Below are positions 59,991 to 64,000 of a stretch of 64,000 bases of DNA, piece by piece. This DNA is from Trypanosoma brucei gambiense DAL972 (Eukaryota; Euglenozoa; Kinetoplastea; Trypanosomatida; Trypanosomatidae). Position 1 is the stretch's first letter; every line of letters starts with the position of its first letter. The notes beneath the pieces are model-generated. The model was not told the origin of the DNA. It did no database searches and worked only from the letters and a program-made list of their open reading frames with translations. Position numbers and translations under genes: made by a program. Location: contig NC_026744.1 of assembly GCF_000210295.1 (NCBI RefSeq), positions 3,720,001-3,784,000 of the forward strand, written 5' to 3'.

Positions 59991-62801
59991 ATGTCCAAGG
60001 AGGCTCCACATCGCTTTCTACTGGAGACGCGGTCTCAGCAGCTCCATCGTCTTGAAGCTATACGACGTCGTCGTGAATTGTTGGAGCGTGAATCGCAAAA
60101 ACCTGTTCAGATGCGATTCGGCATTGGGGGAAGGGGGCCTTCATGGTCTCCACCACCACGGATTCAATCGCCTGTGGTGACAACGGTGAACGGGGTCCAG
60201 AAAAGGCCCGCTGAAACGCGAAAGGGCTTCTCATCTTGTTCCCGATGTCCACGCAGCTGCGAGCCACGGAAGGCTACCCATGTTCCACTTGTCCGCTCAC
60301 GATCGGCACCTCACATGAGGCTTTCTCAATGCCTTGCAACTCGTTCCACTTCAAACCGCCGTACTTCATTAGTGCCGCCGTTCGGATCGCTCTGCAATTT
60401 GCAACAAAAGAAAGATACGCCTCCGATCAAGAGGATGTTGAAGCGACAACGTTCGCGTACAGTGTCTACTTCACCGTCAACTTCACTTACGTCAAGATTC
60501 CGCAGGCGTACACCTCTGGCGAGCGCCCGCAACAAGGAGAAGATGACACCATGGAACAACTTTCCTAATACATCGAGATCGGCGCAAATATTAACTCCGC
60601 CATTGGGTCCAAAACATGGGAAAAGAGTTTCAGCCCCGCGCGAAAGATCACCATCTCCCCTACCGTCCTCTACCCAAACCGCTGCGATAAACGGGACGAC
60701 ACACGACGAACAACAGCAGCCTGCAGTGACGCTGGGTTCAGAAACAGTTTCATCCTCGCCTACCAACCGGTTTCCTCTTCCGAGGTCTCGGAGTGCCTCC
60801 AACGCCGAATCTAAGGAAATGGTGAATCAGCATGTGGGATCATCCTCATTGAGGTGTGTCTCGGACGAAAATATGGAAACGGCCACCGCATTTCGCGTAA
60901 GCGAGTTCCCCACACCGCGCACCCCTAAACTTCGTGAGAGTCTGGCCGTTTCGCTGTCCCCAGCAACTTCTCAGGGCGTGTCCATTAAGCAAGAGTTGGT
61001 GGCGGAGACTCGCATCAGCACTGACAGTTCTCCTCCGGTCGTGAAAGAGGAGGCAACCTGCAACCCCTGTGATGGATTGTTACTGCAGTCGTCTACATGT
61101 CAGTCGGGTTTTGTGGGGAGTTCTTCCGTTCTTACCGGTGGTTTATGTGAAGTTGATATTCATCTCAATGAGGAATCAGATGCGCCCCCACCCTGTGAAA
61201 TTGAAACCAGTAGGGACAATAAGGAGACCAGGGTGAGTGCCGCGGCTTCTCCTGCCGGTGAAAGTGATATCGTTTCAATGTCTCCATCGTCACCAGGATG
61301 CAAAGCTGCAGGTGCTTGCAGACCATCCGCCATGACGTCGTATACGTTCGATTGCAGCCCCACCACAAGTGAATTCGACGGAACCGAAATTGAGAGGAAT
61401 TCTCACCGACAGCTCATGTTTGATATGGAAGAAAGCCAGAGCTCTACTGTGGCAGTTGAGGATAAAAAGAATGCGGATGGTCAGCTGCACCAACACGTTA
61501 GTGGTGAAGACGAAGAGTTGGAAAACGACAGTGACCTAAATAATCGGGAAGAAGAGTTGTGTACTCCAAGGGATAACCGCGGCGAGTGGCTACCTGATAC
61601 TTTGACGCACGGACTCGATGCTTCTGCAGAGTCGGAGAAACCACATGAATGTGTGAATGCCCTCTGCACACCCGTGGATCAAATACTGTATTCATCACCG
61701 TTGTGTGAAATGGTGTCGCCACGGCCGCAAACACCCTTGTTGCAAGTGAGAATGGAGCATAAGCTCACCATGCTCAACACTGCAGAGCGGGAAGATGAGA
61801 ATTCACGCGGGAGTTTACTGTTGGTTACCGGTGAAAGTCCCATTCCTCACACACCTGTTCTACAGGAACCGCACACACCGCCTCCAACAGAGGGAGTCCC
61901 GCTATTTATTTCTAATACATCGAATCTCCCTCGTCCTGTGACACTAATATCGGCACTTCAGTCTCCAATGAGTGCCCGTCGATTGGTCCGTCCAGTGGCT
62001 GAATCTCCTATCGGAGAATGTGCAGTGTGGAATGGGGGAAAGTGGTCTCCCCCGATGCGCACAGACTTAAATAAGGAGCCAACGGTCCAACCGCGGGAAG
62101 TAGTTGATCTAGAGCGACGATACCTGGAGGCAGGCCCAGGACTACAAGGGGAATCGGTACCTTCGAGTTCCTCATCGCCCTGCTCCGGCTCTCGCTTTAA
62201 AAACAAAAAACTGCCTACAGATTTGCTAATGGTTTCACATACACTTGAGGCAAGCGAAGAGGCTCACCAGCCAATAACGTCTGAGACATCGTGTTGTACA
62301 CCGTCACATTCTCAGGGCAATGATCAGGCGTCAGGACAGCTGTCAGGAAGTTCATCCACTGCACAGCCCGCGGCTTCCCAACTGCGGAAGCATTATTACG
62401 AAAAAACTCACTGGGAGCAACACCAACTGGGGACCACAGCAAGCAACATTGCGAAGGAACATCGTCGGAGTGAGAAGGTAGTAGGTAAAGTTGAGCTATG
62501 CGCCTCAAAGGTTTCAGAGGCTGTTGCTGCCTCCCTGAATTTCACAGCAGGTGAGAAAAGGGAAAGGGAAGCCAGTTCTGATACTGACCGGACTTCACAA
62601 TCCCCACACATTTTGAAGGCAAATGCAGCTCCCAGCCGAGACTTACGACAAGCAGGGGCCTCTCCTCAAGGGTCATCACAATCCTCCACAGGTGACGATC
62701 CAATTGGAAGCACTACGCAAACGAAACTTGTGTCAGAGAAACGCCACGCAAAGAAACACAGACGCCGGCGCGTTCGTCGCTTCAACAAGGGAGGAAAGTA
62801 G
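59991..62801 (+). CDS. 936-aa Ser/Pro-rich disordered protein with basic tail, function unknown
   Basis: I recognise no domain. It starts with a helical, Arg-rich stretch (LETRSQQLHRLEAIRRRREL, residues 9-28) and is then almost wholly low-complexity: Ser, Thr, Pro, Glu and Gln. Many S/T-P sites occur in recurring short phrases such as PTPRTPKL, RPQTPLLQV, PIPHTPVLQEPHTPPPTEG, which look like proline-directed kinase sites and come close to a loose repeat. The C-terminal end is strongly basic (SEKRHAKKHRRRRVRRFNKG), a likely nuclear or nucleolar or microtubule-binding signal. Cytoskeletal or nuclear scaffold roles are both possible; none can be shown from sequence. Codon use matches its neighbours. 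Confidence 0.85.
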   Translation: MSKEAPHRFLLETRSQQLHRLEAIRRRRELLERESQKPVQMRFGIGGRGPSWSPPPRIQSPVVTTVNGVQKRPAETRKGFSSCSRCPRSCEPRKATHVPLVRSRSAPHMRLSQCLATRSTSNRRTSLVPPFGSLCNLQQKKDTPPIKRMLKRQRSRTVSTSPSTSLTSRFRRRTPLASARNKEKMTPWNNFPNTSRSAQILTPPLGPKHGKRVSAPRERSPSPLPSSTQTAAINGTTHDEQQQPAVTLGSETVSSSPTNRFPLPRSRSASNAESKEMVNQHVGSSSLRCVSDENMETATAFRVSEFPTPRTPKLRESLAVSLSPATSQGVSIKQELVAETRISTDSSPPVVKEEATCNPCDGLLLQSSTCQSGFVGSSSVLTGGLCEVDIHLNEESDAPPPCEIETSRDNKETRVSAAASPAGESDIVSMSPSSPGCKAAGACRPSAMTSYTFDCSPTTSEFDGTEIERNSHRQLMFDMEESQSSTVAVEDKKNADGQLHQHVSGEDEELENDSDLNNREEELCTPRDNRGEWLPDTLTHGLDASAESEKPHECVNALCTPVDQILYSSPLCEMVSPRPQTPLLQVRMEHKLTMLNTAEREDENSRGSLLLVTGESPIPHTPVLQEPHTPPPTEGVPLFISNTSNLPRPVTLISALQSPMSARRLVRPVAESPIGECAVWNGGKWSPPMRTDLNKEPTVQPREVVDLERRYLEAGPGLQGESVPSSSSSPCSGSRFKNKKLPTDLLMVSHTLEASEEAHQPITSETSCCTPSHSQGNDQASGQLSGSSSTAQPAASQLRKHYYEKTHWEQHQLGTTASNIAKEHRRSEKVVGKVELCASKVSEAVAASLNFTAGEKREREASSDTDRTSQSPHILKANAAPSRDLRQAGASPQGSSQSSTGDDPIGSTTQTKLVSEKRHAKKHRRRRVRRFNKGGK

Positions 62802-63794
62802 AATTGTCTAATTTCACAACGGTTACCGTGTATATACTTCACAACCCTATAATGAACGACGTGGGATACGTCACGTGCCACACCAACAGGAAAGGGGAAA
62901 AGGTAAAATGAGAAAATGGAGTATTATTTAGTTAAACCTACGATGTCAGAGTGGTGGTGAGACGTGTATTAGTCCTCTATTTTTCACCAGGTGGCGCGGC
63001 GGTCGGTTGTACATATCCGTGACCACGTACTGATGTGTGAAGTGAACACAGCAAAAATGTACCAGAGGAAAGGTGACCAGGGTCACGAAAACCGGTGGTA
63101 AGGAGGGGGTGAATATGATTTAGTGTATTTTTAGTAGATTCATTGTGTAACTTTACTTTTTCTCTACCTCCTTCCCTTTCTTAGAAATTATTTTCTTATT
63201 CCTATATTGACCTTTAGAGTACCTTAATCATTACTCCGTAGTAGTGGGTGTGAGCAATTTTTAGGTCGTGGGGGTTATTTTTCCTTCATTTTACTTTCTT
63301 CAAACAACGGTGAAAGCGGAAGATATTAAGAAGTAATTCGTTGTTTTTTTTTTTTAAACGAGAAATAAGGTCTGTCGAGCGCGCTGTGTAAAGCCAAAAA
63401 GTGAGTGAATGAAAGTGGACCGATGGTTCTCAGGAGTTACGATTAAAACTCGTTCGGTTGACTGTCCGGTGCTTATTCATATAAAAGAAGAAAATGTGGG
63501 TGCAAAATCCGCTCTTGTTCTCGATTTAATAATTCGGTAGTGCTGAAAAGCGTTCCTTGTAGTTTGTGACAACCTCTACATGATAGTTCACAGTGTTCTG
63601 TGTGGAGGAGGATACCCAACTACCTCTATCTTATTTCGTTAAAACGGAATCGATTGTTTTGTCTGTTATTTTCACATTTTTATGACTTATCGGCAACCAC
63701 AGAGACTGTAGATATATAGTTTGCCTCTCCAACTTAGGTAGGGTCGTAGGAAGCGGTACGGGCAGAGGAGGAGGTAAATCATCGGGTAAAATCA
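62802..63794. other. Spacer ahead of the last, truncated gene
   Basis: About 990 bp with the strong acceptor tract at 63155-63184, a T-run at 63343-63355 and no credible ORF before ATG 63795. Confidence 0.55.
63155..63184 (+). promoter_or_regulatory. Strong trans-splice acceptor tract
   Basis: TTTTTCTCTACCTCCTTCCC then TTTCTTAG, AG at 63183-63184. It is the best pyrimidine tract upstream of the last gene, but it lies 611 nt before that ATG, so either the leader is long or a nearer, weaker AG is used. Confidence 0.5.
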
Positions 63795-64000
63795 ATGTTT
63801 GCCTGTCGTCGGCTACTGGGACTAACGGCAGTTGGTGCCCCGACACATGTGAGATTCAATCACAGTAACAACTCCACAGAATCAACACGAGACACCGACA
63901 AAACCGCTGCCTCTGTGGGTGACCCTTCAAAAGTAGTTTCTTCCGATTCCGCTCAAAAGCTGAATCTTTCCTTAAGGCTCACGGATGCGGATTTCGGCGC
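63795..64000 (+). CDS. Probable mitochondrial precursor protein, 3' truncated by the window edge
   Basis: An ATG frame open to the right edge, 68 complete codons. It begins MFACRRLLGLTAVGAPTHVR, a short amphipathic Arg-containing and otherwise hydroxylated/hydrophobic leader typical of trypanosome mitochondrial import signals, followed by a Ser/Thr/Asp-rich linker and then LNLSLRLTDADFG at the edge. No family can be recognised from this part. Base use is more GC-balanced than the spacer to its left, supporting coding status. Confidence 0.6.
   Translation, partial: MFACRRLLGLTAVGAPTHVRFNHSNNSTESTRDTDKTAASVGDPSKVVSSDSAQKLNLSLRLTDADFG

Overview
The window looks like kinetoplastid nuclear DNA, most probably from the Trypanosoma brucei group. 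Every supportable gene is intronless and on the + strand. Genes are separated by 0.5-1.6 kb spacers holding pyrimidine tracts followed by AG (trans-splice acceptors), and several products are typical trypanosome versions of eukaryotic proteins. There is no strand switch, so the whole window reads as part of one polycistronic transcription unit. No bacterial-type promoters, no ingi/RIME/SLACS-like elements, no tRNA genes and no CRISPR were seen. Species assignment is inference.

Layout: 1-11.7 kb holds the 3' part of a Tudor-SN gene, a UBC7/CDC34-type E2 with a C-terminal UBA-like tail, a large calpain-like/androglobin-like protein, and an RRM protein with a low-complexity Gln/Pro/Gly-rich tail. 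From 11.7 to 25.3 kb there is a 13.6-kb stretch with no credible gene. It is a mosaic of alternating homopurine and homopyrimidine blocks, (TA)n and (AAT)n microsatellites, T-run/A-run junctions, and several exact or near-exact inverted repeats. It is either an extraordinarily long 3' UTR/spacer of the RRM gene or a non-coding chromosomal element such as an origin or centromere-like region, and it is the most interesting part of the window.

25.3-46 kb holds VPS23/TSG101 (ESCRT-I, with an unusual C-terminal CUE-like domain), a jouberin-like WD40 protein, CCT epsilon, a PFA-DSP-like pseudophosphatase, a MAPKK-like kinase, a Maf-family protein, VPS29 (retromer), the outer-arm dynein intermediate chain DNAI2, a small Sm-fold protein (SmG-like) and an unrecognised 187-aa protein. 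46-64 kb holds a TRIP12/UPL3-like HECT E3 carrying a ZZ zinc finger, exportin-1/CRM1, two tandem SLC25A32-type mitochondrial carriers that share a nearly identical 296-bp block (gene conversion), a 936-aa Ser/Pro-rich protein, and the 5' end of a probable mitochondrial precursor cut by the window edge.

The genes do not form a pathway operon. As usual in trypanosomes they are co-transcribed, and expression must be set by trans-splicing, polyadenylation and 3' UTR elements. There is a loose accumulation of ubiquitin (E2, HECT E3, UEV/CUE protein), vesicle sorting (VPS23, VPS29) and ciliary (jouberin, DNAI2, androglobin-like) genes, which may be chance.
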